IMG/VR virus record: IMGVR_UViG_3300030430_000934
Coordinates: 1 to 37,216 of that record
From: a virus
Direction: 5' to 3' (one strand)
DNA length: 37,216 nucleotides
Part shown: positions 16,644 through 23,743 of the stretch, in pieces
How positions within the stretch are numbered: position 1 is the stretch's first letter
Layout: each line of letters opens with the position of its first letter
Notes under the pieces: generated by a model
Told to the model about the DNA's origin: nothing
Seen by the model: the letters and a program-made list of their open reading frames with translations, nothing else
The model's database searches: none
Program-made: the position numbers and the translations under genes

Positions 16644-16664
16644 ATTGTGTAGGGGATAACTAAC

Positions 16665-16994
16665 ATGTCATGGCAGGACGTTCTCAAGGCTTCTGATTTC
16701 TTAGAGAAACTAGAGCCTAAGCAGAAGAAAAAACTGAAGAAACTTCTGCAATCAACACAGCCCAATGAGTACATGGGAACTGAGATGACTAAACTTGAGG
16801 ATGTTCTTTCTACAATGGAGAAGTTAGATATGGTGAAGTCAGACAAGTTGCTTACCAAGAAAGTAAAATCATTCAAAGAGAAGAACCTCGATATACTTGC
16901 TAGTGCTGCTGAACTCCGTAAGGACTATCAGACGCTGTATGACCAAATCAGAGAAGTAGTATATCCAAAGGGAGAGAAGGAGGAGAAAGAATGA
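16665..16994 (+). CDS. MSW-tagged helical protein, 109 aa
   Basis: Begins MSWQDVLKASDFLEKLEP with the serine codon TCA, unlike the AGT of most other copies. The rest is lysine-rich helix (KQKKKLKKLLQST; LLTKKVKSFKEKNLDILASA), probably coiled coil. Overlaps the next gene by ATGA. Function unknown. Confidence 0.75.
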   Translation: MSWQDVLKASDFLEKLEPKQKKKLKKLLQSTQPNEYMGTEMTKLEDVLSTMEKLDMVKSDKLLTKKVKSFKEKNLDILASAAELRKDYQTLYDQIREVVYPKGEKEEKE

Positions 16995-17347
16995 GTTGGT
17001 TTGACACATTGAAGATGCATTGCGGGACAGAGAGAGAAAAGAGTGACGAGATGGATAAAGCACCACCGATAAGGAATCCTAGAGAATCAGAGTTCAAGGA
17101 TAACGCTAATGATGATTTATCGAGGGCTGAGTATGTTGATTTATTCAGAGAGAAGGCAGACCCAATAATTGAGAGACAGGGTAGGCTGAAGATGGATTAT
17201 GCAGATGTCAAACTTACTGACTTGAAAATGACAGGGCAGAAGGCACAAGAAGTGGCAAGGGAACTATATGGTGACATGGGCTACAACGCAATATTCGCAG
17301 ACGATAGTGTACTTACATTCAAACTAAAAGGAGAAGGAAAGGTATGA
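16991..17347 (+). CDS. MSW-tagged protein, 118 aa
   Basis: MSWFDTLKMHCGTERE start, overlapping the previous stop by four bases. The N-terminal half is charged and probably disordered. The C-terminal 50 residues look like a small alpha/beta fold (MDYADVKLTDL, KAQEVARELYGDMGYNAIF, DSVLTFKLKG), similar in outline to a ferredoxin-like or RNA-binding hairpin, without a recognised family. Confidence 0.72.
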   Translation: MSWFDTLKMHCGTEREKSDEMDKAPPIRNPRESEFKDNANDDLSRAEYVDLFREKADPIIERQGRLKMDYADVKLTDLKMTGQKAQEVARELYGDMGYNAIFADDSVLTFKLKGEGKV

Positions 17348-17376
17348 GTCTTCCAATGCTAGGTGATTTAGAATGA
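17344..17376 (+). CDS. Possible 10-residue coupling peptide
   Basis: ATG 17344 overlaps the previous stop (ATGA), and the frame MSLPMLGDLE ends in a TGA overlapping the next gene's ATG at 17373. It contains the next gene's GGTGAT ribosome site. It may serve only to carry ribosomes across the 25-base gap, or be coincidental. Confidence 0.2.
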   Translation: MSLPMLGDLE

Positions 17377-17585
17377 GTTGGCAAAATACACTAAAGAAAA
17401 ATTTCATTGCAAATGAAAGAGAACATATGCGAAGAAGACAACCTAAGTCAGATGAGATGGCAAGAGTTACAACGACAGCCTCTACCGGACAAGACAAAGA
17501 AGCGGCCAAGAGGACTGAGGATAAAGAAGCAGAACTGCTGGCTATGATACGAGAGCGAAACAAAAAAGCGAGGGAAAGCAGATGA
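17373..17585 (+). CDS. MSW-tagged small charged protein, 70 aa
   Basis: Begins MSWQNTLKKNFIANERE, with AGGTGAT upstream at 17361-17367. The rest is Arg/Lys/Glu-rich and probably disordered or a single helix (EDKEAELLAMIRERNKKARE). Its stop overlaps the next start (ATGA at 17582). Confidence 0.7.
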   Translation: MSWQNTLKKNFIANEREHMRRRQPKSDEMARVTTTASTGQDKEAAKRTEDKEAELLAMIRERNKKARESR

Positions 17586-17812
17586 GTAAGAAAGAAGAGA
17601 AAAATGAAATGTTACTACTAATGAAAGAACTTGTAAATAAGGTGAATGCCTTGGAGCAAGCGGTATACAACAAAGACAACATACTGATGAAGTCAGGATT
17701 TGTCGTGCGTGAGACTCCGACCCCATCCATAGATACTTCAGGCGGTACTGTCCCATCTGGTGGAGACATGAGTTGGGAAGAGATACGCAAGATTGCAGAG
17801 AAGATAGGGTGA
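17582..17812 (+). CDS. Small coiled-coil protein with C-terminal MSW motif
   Basis: 76 residues. Residues 5-30 form a coiled coil (KNEMLLLMKELVNKVNALEQ). A Thr/Ser/Gly/Pro linker follows (TPTPSIDTSGGTVPSGG). Residues 63-76 are MSWEEIRKIAEKIG: the shared tag at the extreme C-terminus instead of the N-terminus. The layout of oligomerising helix, flexible linker and tag suits a scaffold or adaptor that presents the tag. Inference only. Confidence 0.7.
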   Translation: MSKKEEKNEMLLLMKELVNKVNALEQAVYNKDNILMKSGFVVRETPTPSIDTSGGTVPSGGDMSWEEIRKIAEKIG

Positions 17813-17821
17813 GTGATTTAC

Positions 17822-18046
17822 ATGCCGGAAAAAGTAACGAGAGAAGAGAAGATAGTTGAATTAGCGATAAAAAAAGCAAAGGAGATTCTACAAGAAGCAC
17901 AGAATGGTGGCATAGTAGAGTTGGAAGAGGATGCTCTTGGTGAAGAGGTCAAAGTGAAAAGACCAGCAAAGAATCCACCAGAGGTAAAATTACCAAAACT
18001 AAACAATACGCATACTAGTGAAGAGGATAGAGTCAACGAAGGTTAG
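17822..18046 (+). CDS. Hypothetical small acidic protein, 74 aa
   Basis: ATG 17822 follows a GGTGAGTGAT site; the GTG at 17813 is part of that site. N-terminal helix (VTREEKIVELAIKKAKEILQ), then a disordered Pro/Lys/Glu tail. No tag and no known family. The last small gene before the ligase. Confidence 0.6.
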   Translation: MPEKVTREEKIVELAIKKAKEILQEAQNGGIVELEEDALGEEVKVKRPAKNPPEVKLPKLNNTHTSEEDRVNEG

Positions 18047-18056
18047 ATGATGACGA

Positions 18057-20642
18057 ATGAAAACCTCCGGCGTAGCGTTTGAAAAAGAGACAAGTGCCTT
18101 CACAAAGCGAGTCTTAGATTTCTTTGAGAGAGTACGCTATGCCTATCTTTCCGCTAGGGAAAACCCAAAGGAGTATGGGAAGAAGTGGAAGGAGACAGTC
18201 AAAAGCATAAGAGAGGAATATGACGGACTAGGTGACTTTGCTACAGAATTAAAGGACTCAATAAGCGAGAAGGAACTGTTTGATGATAAGGTCTTCAATG
18301 CTGAATCACTTCTTGCTAAGAGAGTCTATGAAGACATAAAGAGCATGAGGTTCGATTCAGATAACGTAGTTGACCCATTCTCAAAGCAACTAGGGAAGGA
18401 CGTACTGACCACTCTTTTGAAAGACGACTCGTTGTTTGTAGCGTTCATTCACTTTGCTCTAAGAAGCCACAACAACGCTTTACCGAAGAAAGCATGGGAG
18501 GAAAACAAACTCACTCCCGATGAGATAACTCAAGGAGCAATGGGTTTGGATTTGAAACCGAAGGACATTCCTCTTTACATCATAGAGCATTATGGAGATG
18601 ATGAGGACTCAACGAGAGTCAATGCAAAGTTCAAGAGGGCATACGGACTTTTGAAAAAGGTGTACGAGTCTCAATACTCAGATGAGCAATGGGATTCATT
18701 GGAGGACTTGGACATTGCTAAGTCGGATGAAAGTAAGAGCGAGGAAGAGAAGGAGGACATTGATTTCCTAATTCCTAACAAACCAATGTATAGGATATTT
18801 GACTTAGAGGACATGGAGCAGATAAAGGGACTCAGTGGTGAGTTCGTTGTTCAAGAGAAATACGACGGCATGAGAATACAGATTCACAAGTTCAACAATG
18901 ACATTAAGATATACTCTTACAACAAGAAGGATATCACAGACAAGTGCAAGAAGCAAGTAGAGAAGATGGAGAAGAAAGCATTTGGCGACTGCATCTTGGA
19001 TGCGGAACTCATTTTATTCAAGGACAATGAGCCTCTGCACAGAGCAGATACCATTACTCATGTGTTCAAGAAAGAACTAGAAGGCGGGGAACTGAGAGCG
19101 CATGTCTTTGATATCATGAAGCATGAGGGGAAGGATTTGACAGATGAGCCGTTGAGGGAGAGAATAAACATACTTCTCTATCAATTCGCACAACACTCTT
19201 CTGACTCTCTAGCCTTTCCATCAAAGCAGGATACTAGGATAGCAGACTCAATGAAAGAAGTAGGTGAGTATGCTGAGAAGATTATGGAGATGCCAGCAGC
19301 AGAGGGAGTTGTAATCAAGGACATTGAATCAACATACTACATAGGGAACAGAAAGAACCCCAAGTGGATTAAGTGGAAAAAGTTCGTTGACTTGGATGTG
19401 ATTGTCCTAGACAGTAAAAAAACAGCATCAGGTCTCTATTCGTATACGATGGGTATCGGTCCACTGACCGGAGAGGAAACCAGAGAAAACAAGACAGTGG
19501 AGTATGATGATAAGTCATACCTTCCAGTTGGCAAGGCTCTTAACACAAAGATAGAGGTGGATGTTGGGTCCATAATACGAGTCAAGGTAGATGAGGTTGG
19601 CAAGGCAAAGAAGGGATACAGTCTGTACTCTGCAAAAGTGATAGAACTACCTGAAGTAGACGAACCTGATAAACTCGTCACATTAGAGAAACTATCTACG
19701 AAAACAAAGAAGTCAATAACAGCAGGAACCTTCCCCATCTTCAATCCAAAAGACCTAGTAAGTCCATTGAGTGTAGTTGCTGAGTTGCAGAGGGATGATA
19801 AGAAGAAGGACAAGATAAAGAAATACACCGTAACGGATTTCGTGCATGGAGAAGCAGAGATAATCTGTAAGCACGATATCGAGGGCTTTACGGTCTATGG
19901 TTTCTCAGGTGATACGTTGATGCAGAAAAACGCCATCGTTCAGATGGACAGTCTAAAAGACCAATTAGGCAAATTGATGAAAACTAGAAAGTCGAAACTA
20001 CGAATCGCAATAAGAGACATATTATCAGATTACGGAAGACCAATGGACTTTGATGATATTGAAGAAGAGGTAAAGGAAAAGCACGAAGATGCCTATGATG
20101 AGATATTCGATTCTAAGCCTAGACAACTGTTACAATGGATGAAGAACCAAGACTCCTACATATTCATCTCACCAAGAAGGTTTGATGTTTCTCCTGAGTC
20201 AATAGAGAAGGACGAAGAAGAGGACAAACTAACTGGTGCTTTTGAAGTTCGTCAACGTGATGATGGCAATCTAGATTTCATTATAGAGACAGACAAAAAA
20301 AGAATGGCTTGGTTGATTGACTTAGATAAACCAGAAGACATCTTTGACTTGTTCGGCAAATCTGGTAAGTTCCCTGCTATAGTAGCAGAAAAGATAGACA
20401 GTAACAAGTTAATCGATAAAGGAGAGTTGGTGTTTGGCGTACAGAAAGATGGATACCATGAGTATAGAATGGAAGGAGAGAAGTTCCAAACTAGAATTCA
20501 TTTCAGGGTAGTGCCAGTAAATGAGAAGAATACTTGGTTAGTTTTCACTGGTAAGAAACAGGAGATGTTAGACCCCGAATCTGATGAGGGATTAATAGAT
20601 ATTACAAAGGATAAGTATCGTAATCTGTCATTGCCTGAGTAA
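18057..20642 (+). CDS. ATP-dependent DNA ligase with long C-terminal extension
   Basis: Seals nicks in DNA through an enzyme-AMP intermediate. Nucleotidyltransferase motifs are in order: motif I QEKYDGMR with K268 as the AMP-accepting lysine, motif III LDAELILF (314-321), IIIa HVFDIM (349-354), IV EGVVIKD (416-422) and V KWIKWKKF (436-443). An OB-fold region follows to about 535. Residues 1-240 are helical but do not clearly match the usual ligase DNA-binding domain. Residues 540-861 are extra: a winged-helix-like stretch (LRIAIRDILSDYGRPMDFDD) and a beta-rich end (GYHEYRMEGEKFQTRIHFRV). The total of 861 aa is much longer than typical archaeal ligases (about 560-600). Location inside the head module, not a replication cluster, is notable. 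Confidence 0.92.
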   Translation: MKTSGVAFEKETSAFTKRVLDFFERVRYAYLSARENPKEYGKKWKETVKSIREEYDGLGDFATELKDSISEKELFDDKVFNAESLLAKRVYEDIKSMRFDSDNVVDPFSKQLGKDVLTTLLKDDSLFVAFIHFALRSHNNALPKKAWEENKLTPDEITQGAMGLDLKPKDIPLYIIEHYGDDEDSTRVNAKFKRAYGLLKKVYESQYSDEQWDSLEDLDIAKSDESKSEEEKEDIDFLIPNKPMYRIFDLEDMEQIKGLSGEFVVQEKYDGMRIQIHKFNNDIKIYSYNKKDITDKCKKQVEKMEKKAFGDCILDAELILFKDNEPLHRADTITHVFKKELEGGELRAHVFDIMKHEGKDLTDEPLRERINILLYQFAQHSSDSLAFPSKQDTRIADSMKEVGEYAEKIMEMPAAEGVVIKDIESTYYIGNRKNPKWIKWKKFVDLDVIVLDSKKTASGLYSYTMGIGPLTGEETRENKTVEYDDKSYLPVGKALNTKIEVDVGSIIRVKVDEVGKAKKGYSLYSAKVIELPEVDEPDKLVTLEKLSTKTKKSITAGTFPIFNPKDLVSPLSVVAELQRDDKKKDKIKKYTVTDFVHGEAEIICKHDIEGFTVYGFSGDTLMQKNAIVQMDSLKDQLGKLMKTRKSKLRIAIRDILSDYGRPMDFDDIEEEVKEKHEDAYDEIFDSKPRQLLQWMKNQDSYIFISPRRFDVSPESIEKDEEEDKLTGAFEVRQRDDGNLDFIIETDKKRMAWLIDLDKPEDIFDLFGKSGKFPAIVAEKIDSNKLIDKGELVFGVQKDGYHEYRMEGEKFQTRIHFRVVPVNEKNTWLVFTGKKQEMLDPESDEGLIDITKDKYRNLSLPE

Positions 20643-20648
20643 CGTTGA

Positions 20649-20657
20649 TTTAATATA
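20649..20657 (+). promoter_or_regulatory. Possible archaeal TATA box for the protease-capsid operon
   Basis: TTTAATATA sits in the 37-base gap after the ligase, centred about 27 bases before the protease GTG at 20680. Archaeal transcription starts roughly 25 bases after the box, so the transcript would begin at or next to the start codon (leaderless). No ribosome site precedes the GTG, which fits. Confidence 0.4.
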
Positions 20658-20679
20658 GAAAGAGTTTATTCTCTTGTGA

Positions 20680-21939
20680 GTGTTTGCTCAACAGGAGGTT
20701 CTAATTAAACAAGAAGAGACCAGTGGTTTCTCCATACTAAAATCAGATGAATTAGTAATTGGAGGCTATGCGTCAATAGAAGTCGTAGATAAACAAAATG
20801 ACTTGATTACCCTTGAAGCACTGAAGAAAGCGGTCTCCGAATTCATGAGCGAAAAATCATACAGAAATGTAATGTCAAACCATTCAAATGTCCAAGTCGG
20901 GGAGGTAATAGAAAAGTATCGAGACAACAACGGCGTCCTACACAAGACTGGTGTTGACAATGTTGGGTTCTATGTCGTTATCAAAATGAGAGATGATATC
21001 GAAAAGGCTAAGGAAATAGCGAGAGGAATTAGAAAAGGAACATTACGGTCTTTCAGCATAGGTGGACAAGCAATATCAAAGAAACAGAAAAATTCGGAGG
21101 AATACGGGGAATACAACGAGATTGACAACTTGGAGTTGCATGAAGTTACCATATGTGAAAAAGGAATAAACCCCGAAGCAAAATTCGACATATTAAAACA
21201 CGAAAATGGAGGTGATAATTTGTCAGAAAAACTGGAAAAAGCGTTGGCGGAACTGAACACTCTTCTCAAAGAAGTGCGTGAGGTTACTGGCGACGAAGTA
21301 ACAAAAGAAATGGATGAAAAAGGAATGCATGAAAAAGGAATGCACGAAGATGAAAAAATGATGAACGAAAAGGGAATGCATGAGAAGATGGATGACGACG
21401 ACGACGAGAAAATGATGTACGACAAAGAAGAAGTTGACAGCATGGACCACGAAGCCAAGGCTCTTGATGAGGACTCAACAAGAGACTACGAGGCTGGCGA
21501 GAACGTTGTAGTAAACGGTAGACCAGTCGCTGCACCAAAAGAACTAGGCCCAATAAGCAAAGGACTAGAGGCAGCAGACTTCTCAACTCTCGACCTATCT
21601 GCTGAGAACGTAGAGAAAGCCTATGCTCAATTCAGAGCAGAGCAATTGGAAAAGTTGGCATACGACAACCTATCTAAGCAATTTGAGGCACGTTTCTCAG
21701 AAGAGATGGACATGAAAAAGTCCCTAGCAGAGAAGGCTGAGTACGATGCTCAGACTGAGGTTTCTGCTCTCAAAGAAGAGTTTGCAGAACTACGCAAGGC
21801 TTTGTCCGAGAAGGACGACAATATTCGCAAGGCTGCGGAAGTTGCTATGGAACTTCCCGAAGGTTTCCCAACCACTGCTGAAGCAGTAGCAGAAATGTCG
21901 TGGGGAGAACTGCACAATCTTGCAAGGAGAGTGAACTGA
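20680..21939 (+). CDS. Prohead maturation protease (XkdF/S78-like) with scaffold-like C-terminal part
   Basis: Cleaves scaffold and capsid precursors during head maturation. Residues 1-175 are the protease: candidate catalytic His in SNHSNVQVGEV (H68), Ser in LRSFSIGG (S126), and the closing segment LELHEVTICEKGINPEA (151-167), all typical of XkdF-like and HK97-type proteases. From residue 181 the sequence becomes an acidic coiled coil with Met/His/Glu repeats, and ends in MSWGELHNLARRVN (406-419), the shared tag at the C-terminus. GTG at 20680 is the first possible start because a TGA lies just before it. A scaffold product probably starts inside the gene. Confidence 0.88.
   Translation: MFAQQEVLIKQEETSGFSILKSDELVIGGYASIEVVDKQNDLITLEALKKAVSEFMSEKSYRNVMSNHSNVQVGEVIEKYRDNNGVLHKTGVDNVGFYVVIKMRDDIEKAKEIARGIRKGTLRSFSIGGQAISKKQKNSEEYGEYNEIDNLELHEVTICEKGINPEAKFDILKHENGGDNLSEKLEKALAELNTLLKEVREVTGDEVTKEMDEKGMHEKGMHEDEKMMNEKGMHEKMDDDDDEKMMYDKEEVDSMDHEAKALDEDSTRDYEAGENVVVNGRPVAAPKELGPISKGLEAADFSTLDLSAENVEKAYAQFRAEQLEKLAYDNLSKQFEARFSEEMDMKKSLAEKAEYDAQTEVSALKEEFAELRKALSEKDDNIRKAAEVAMELPEGFPTTAEAVAEMSWGELHNLARRVN
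21208..21216 (+). promoter_or_regulatory. Perfect internal ribosome-binding site GGAGGTGAT
   Basis: A full match to the complement of the 16S rRNA 3' end lies inside the protease gene, three bases before an in-frame TTG at 21220. Sites this strong elsewhere in the window mark gene starts. Confidence 0.7.
21220..21939 (+). CDS. Nested scaffolding protein from an internal in-frame start
   Basis: An in-frame TTG at codon 181 of the protease, directly behind the internal ribosome site, would give a 239-residue protein made of only the non-protease part: a coiled coil (SEKLEKALAELNTLLKEVRE), an acidic Met/His repeat, further helices (AQFRAEQLEKLAYDNLSKQF; LKEEFAELRKALSEKDDN) and the C-terminal tag. 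This is the same arrangement as lambda C/Nu3, where the scaffold is the C-terminal part of the protease gene. The scaffold would be made in excess and share its tail with the protease. The start is inferred from sequence, not proven. Confidence 0.65.
   Translation: MSEKLEKALAELNTLLKEVREVTGDEVTKEMDEKGMHEKGMHEDEKMMNEKGMHEKMDDDDDEKMMYDKEEVDSMDHEAKALDEDSTRDYEAGENVVVNGRPVAAPKELGPISKGLEAADFSTLDLSAENVEKAYAQFRAEQLEKLAYDNLSKQFEARFSEEMDMKKSLAEKAEYDAQTEVSALKEEFAELRKALSEKDDNIRKAAEVAMELPEGFPTTAEAVAEMSWGELHNLARRVN
21310..21432 (+). repeat. Met/His/Glu/Lys tandem repeat in the scaffold region
   Basis: Encodes residues 211-251 of the protease gene, made of imperfect units such as MDEKGMHEKGMHEDEK, MMNEKGMHEK and DEKMMYDKEE with a run of five Asp. 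Directly repeated GAAAAAGGAATGCA-like DNA units are visible. The repeats could bind metal or act as a flexible acidic spacer. Confidence 0.7.
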
Positions 21940-23301
21940 ATGAGTGGATACATTAACACATTGAAAGACTTAGAAGCAGCCACCTACGGGTACGCTGGCG
22001 CACAGGGCAATTCGTTGCTCAAGGCTGCTGGTGTTGTTGGTGGTTTTGGAACGCCCCATGATGCAGCAAGTAACCCGTTTACTGCTGCTAGTGGACTAGG
22101 AGACCTATACAACGTCCTTTACGGACAGAAAGTTTGGTCTATGCTAAACAGAGAGGTCAATCCTCTCGCTATTCTGTCAAAGAGACCATACACATCCAGT
22201 GGATGGAGGGTTCTAAAGAGCCGACCAGAGGGTGGTTCAGGTTCTGCTTTCGGAATAGGAACAGGAAACCAAGGTTCCGCTACCCCTGCCGCAGACAAGA
22301 TTGGTGGAGTTGGTGAGAACGCAACACTAGGAACTGGAAACGATATTCCCGCACTCGCTCCTGAGTACGAGAAACTGTACATCAGTCCAAAGACTGTTGC
22401 ACATCTGTTTGAGTTCTCTGAACTCGGTATGGAACTATCTGCCATCGATGATGGTGTTGGTGACATCAGGGCCATCGTTCGTGAGGACATGGGTAAGCAC
22501 CACGCAGAGACACAGAGCAAGATGCTAGTAATGCCTCTTGAGAGGTACGATGATGGAACCGCATCTAACATAGAGAGAAACTACACATCTCTCATGAAGA
22601 TTGTTTCATCTGCTGGTGAGATTGCCGCTATGTACAACGCAAACCTATTGGACACTGGTGCTAACAACGGTGGAGATGCCGCAGTTGTTGCAGACGTAGT
22701 AAGACTATTCGGTACTTCCCGAACTGTATCTATATCCAGCAACAGTGCAACTGGAACTGCTTCTTTCCTAGACGCAGAAGTTGACTTTGGTAGCGGATAC
22801 GCTGCTGGTGATGCTAGGGTTCTAACTCTAACGATGCTGAACTCAATGATACGCAGAATCAGGCAGAACGGCGGAAACCCAAAGGTTATCCTAACTGGAT
22901 ATGACACACTACAGCACATCGCTGACCTGTTGCAGAGCCAAGAGAGGTTCATGGACAGGAGAGAAGTCATACCAACCTTCAACGGAGTTAGGGGAGTCAA
23001 GGGTCAGGAAGTTGGATTCAGAGTTGCAACATACTATGACATACCAATTATCCCAACCAAAGACATGCCTTCTACTGGAAGCAACACAACCAACGAACTA
23101 AGCGACATACTGTTCTTGGACACTGACCACCTATGGCTATCTGTGATGAAGCCTACTCAATACTTTGAGGATGGTATCACTAGCGGAAACCCATTCGGTG
23201 TTGGCAAACTTGGGAACCAAGGAATGTACCGAACAATGGGAGAGACCGGTTGTTCGTTCTTCAAGGGACAAGGAAAGATAACCAACATCAAGAGTGCGTG
23301 A
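21940..23301 (+). CDS. Major capsid protein, HK97 fold
   Basis: Forms the icosahedral shell. 453 residues, placed directly behind the protease/scaffold gene with no gap. Features of the fold include a Gly/Ala-rich N-terminal arm, a strand region (GWRVLKSRPEGGSGSAFG), an E-loop-like stretch (ATLGTGNDIPALAPEYEKLY), the long spine-helix segment (ETQSKMLVMPLERYDDGT) and an A-domain end with NGGNPKVILTGYDTLQHIAD and a late FFKGQGKITN strand. The beginning, MSGYINTLKDLE, resembles the MSW tag with Trp replaced by Gly, possibly a trace of the same signal; the arm may be cut by the protease. Confidence 0.9.
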   Translation: MSGYINTLKDLEAATYGYAGAQGNSLLKAAGVVGGFGTPHDAASNPFTAASGLGDLYNVLYGQKVWSMLNREVNPLAILSKRPYTSSGWRVLKSRPEGGSGSAFGIGTGNQGSATPAADKIGGVGENATLGTGNDIPALAPEYEKLYISPKTVAHLFEFSELGMELSAIDDGVGDIRAIVREDMGKHHAETQSKMLVMPLERYDDGTASNIERNYTSLMKIVSSAGEIAAMYNANLLDTGANNGGDAAVVADVVRLFGTSRTVSISSNSATGTASFLDAEVDFGSGYAAGDARVLTLTMLNSMIRRIRQNGGNPKVILTGYDTLQHIADLLQSQERFMDRREVIPTFNGVRGVKGQEVGFRVATYYDIPIIPTKDMPSTGSNTTNELSDILFLDTDHLWLSVMKPTQYFEDGITSGNPFGVGKLGNQGMYRTMGETGCSFFKGQGKITNIKSA

Positions 23302-23312
23302 GGTGATTACTA

Positions 23313-23675
23313 GTGGCACACACAGTAACACTACTTGCAGACCACAAAGGAGTTGCTGCTCCTAGAGTTGTAGGCGATGAGTATGTCGTAGATGCTGTCG
23401 TAGATATCACATCTTACACCGCAAACGGAGAGCAGATTAGCGCATCTTCGTTAGGACTAAGCACAATCACTTGTGTCCTAGTCTCAGGCATATCGGTAGA
23501 TACAATTAGTGGTGGTTACGCTGTTTCCATGATTACACCTGAAGTCCTTTCAGGCGCAGCGAATGGTGGAAAGTATGCGGCTAATTCTAACACTGAGTTC
23601 CAGATACACGCACCTGCTGCGTCTAACACGGACAACATCGGTGAAATTAGAATTAGAGCCTATGGATTAATCTGA
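23313..23675 (+). CDS. Small capsid-associated protein (possible decoration protein)
   Basis: GTG start at 23313 with AGGTGAT five bases upstream. 120 residues, rich in Val, Ser, Thr, Ala and Gly, with alternating hydrophobic residues suggesting an all-beta fold (EYVVDAVVDITSYTANGEQI; STITCVLVSGISVDTISGGY). Position right after the major capsid protein fits a minor or decoration protein. Name assigned by position and composition only. Confidence 0.7.
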   Translation: MAHTVTLLADHKGVAAPRVVGDEYVVDAVVDITSYTANGEQISASSLGLSTITCVLVSGISVDTISGGYAVSMITPEVLSGAANGGKYAANSNTEFQIHAPAASNTDNIGEIRIRAYGLI

Positions 23676-23705
23676 AATAACACAACGATTAAGTGATGAC
23701 GTAAA

Positions 23706-23743
23706 GTAGTAGCCTCTGCCCGTAATAGGGCAGGGGTTACTAC
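23706..23743 (+). promoter_or_regulatory. Long perfect stem-loop between capsid genes
   Basis: Sixteen pairs (14 Watson-Crick, 2 G-U) join GTAGTAGCCTCTGCCC (23706-23721) and GGGCAGGGGTTACTAC (23728-23743) around a six-base loop (GTAATA). It is followed by an A-run, not a T-run, so it is not a standard intrinsic terminator on the + strand. It may protect the 3' end of capsid mRNA, mark an RNA-processing site, or weaken read-through to the next genes. Confidence 0.7.

Noticed and set aside
23706-23743. Standard intrinsic terminator
   Set aside because: The stem is strong, but on the + strand it is followed by A-rich sequence instead of T's, so I list it as a structured RNA element only.
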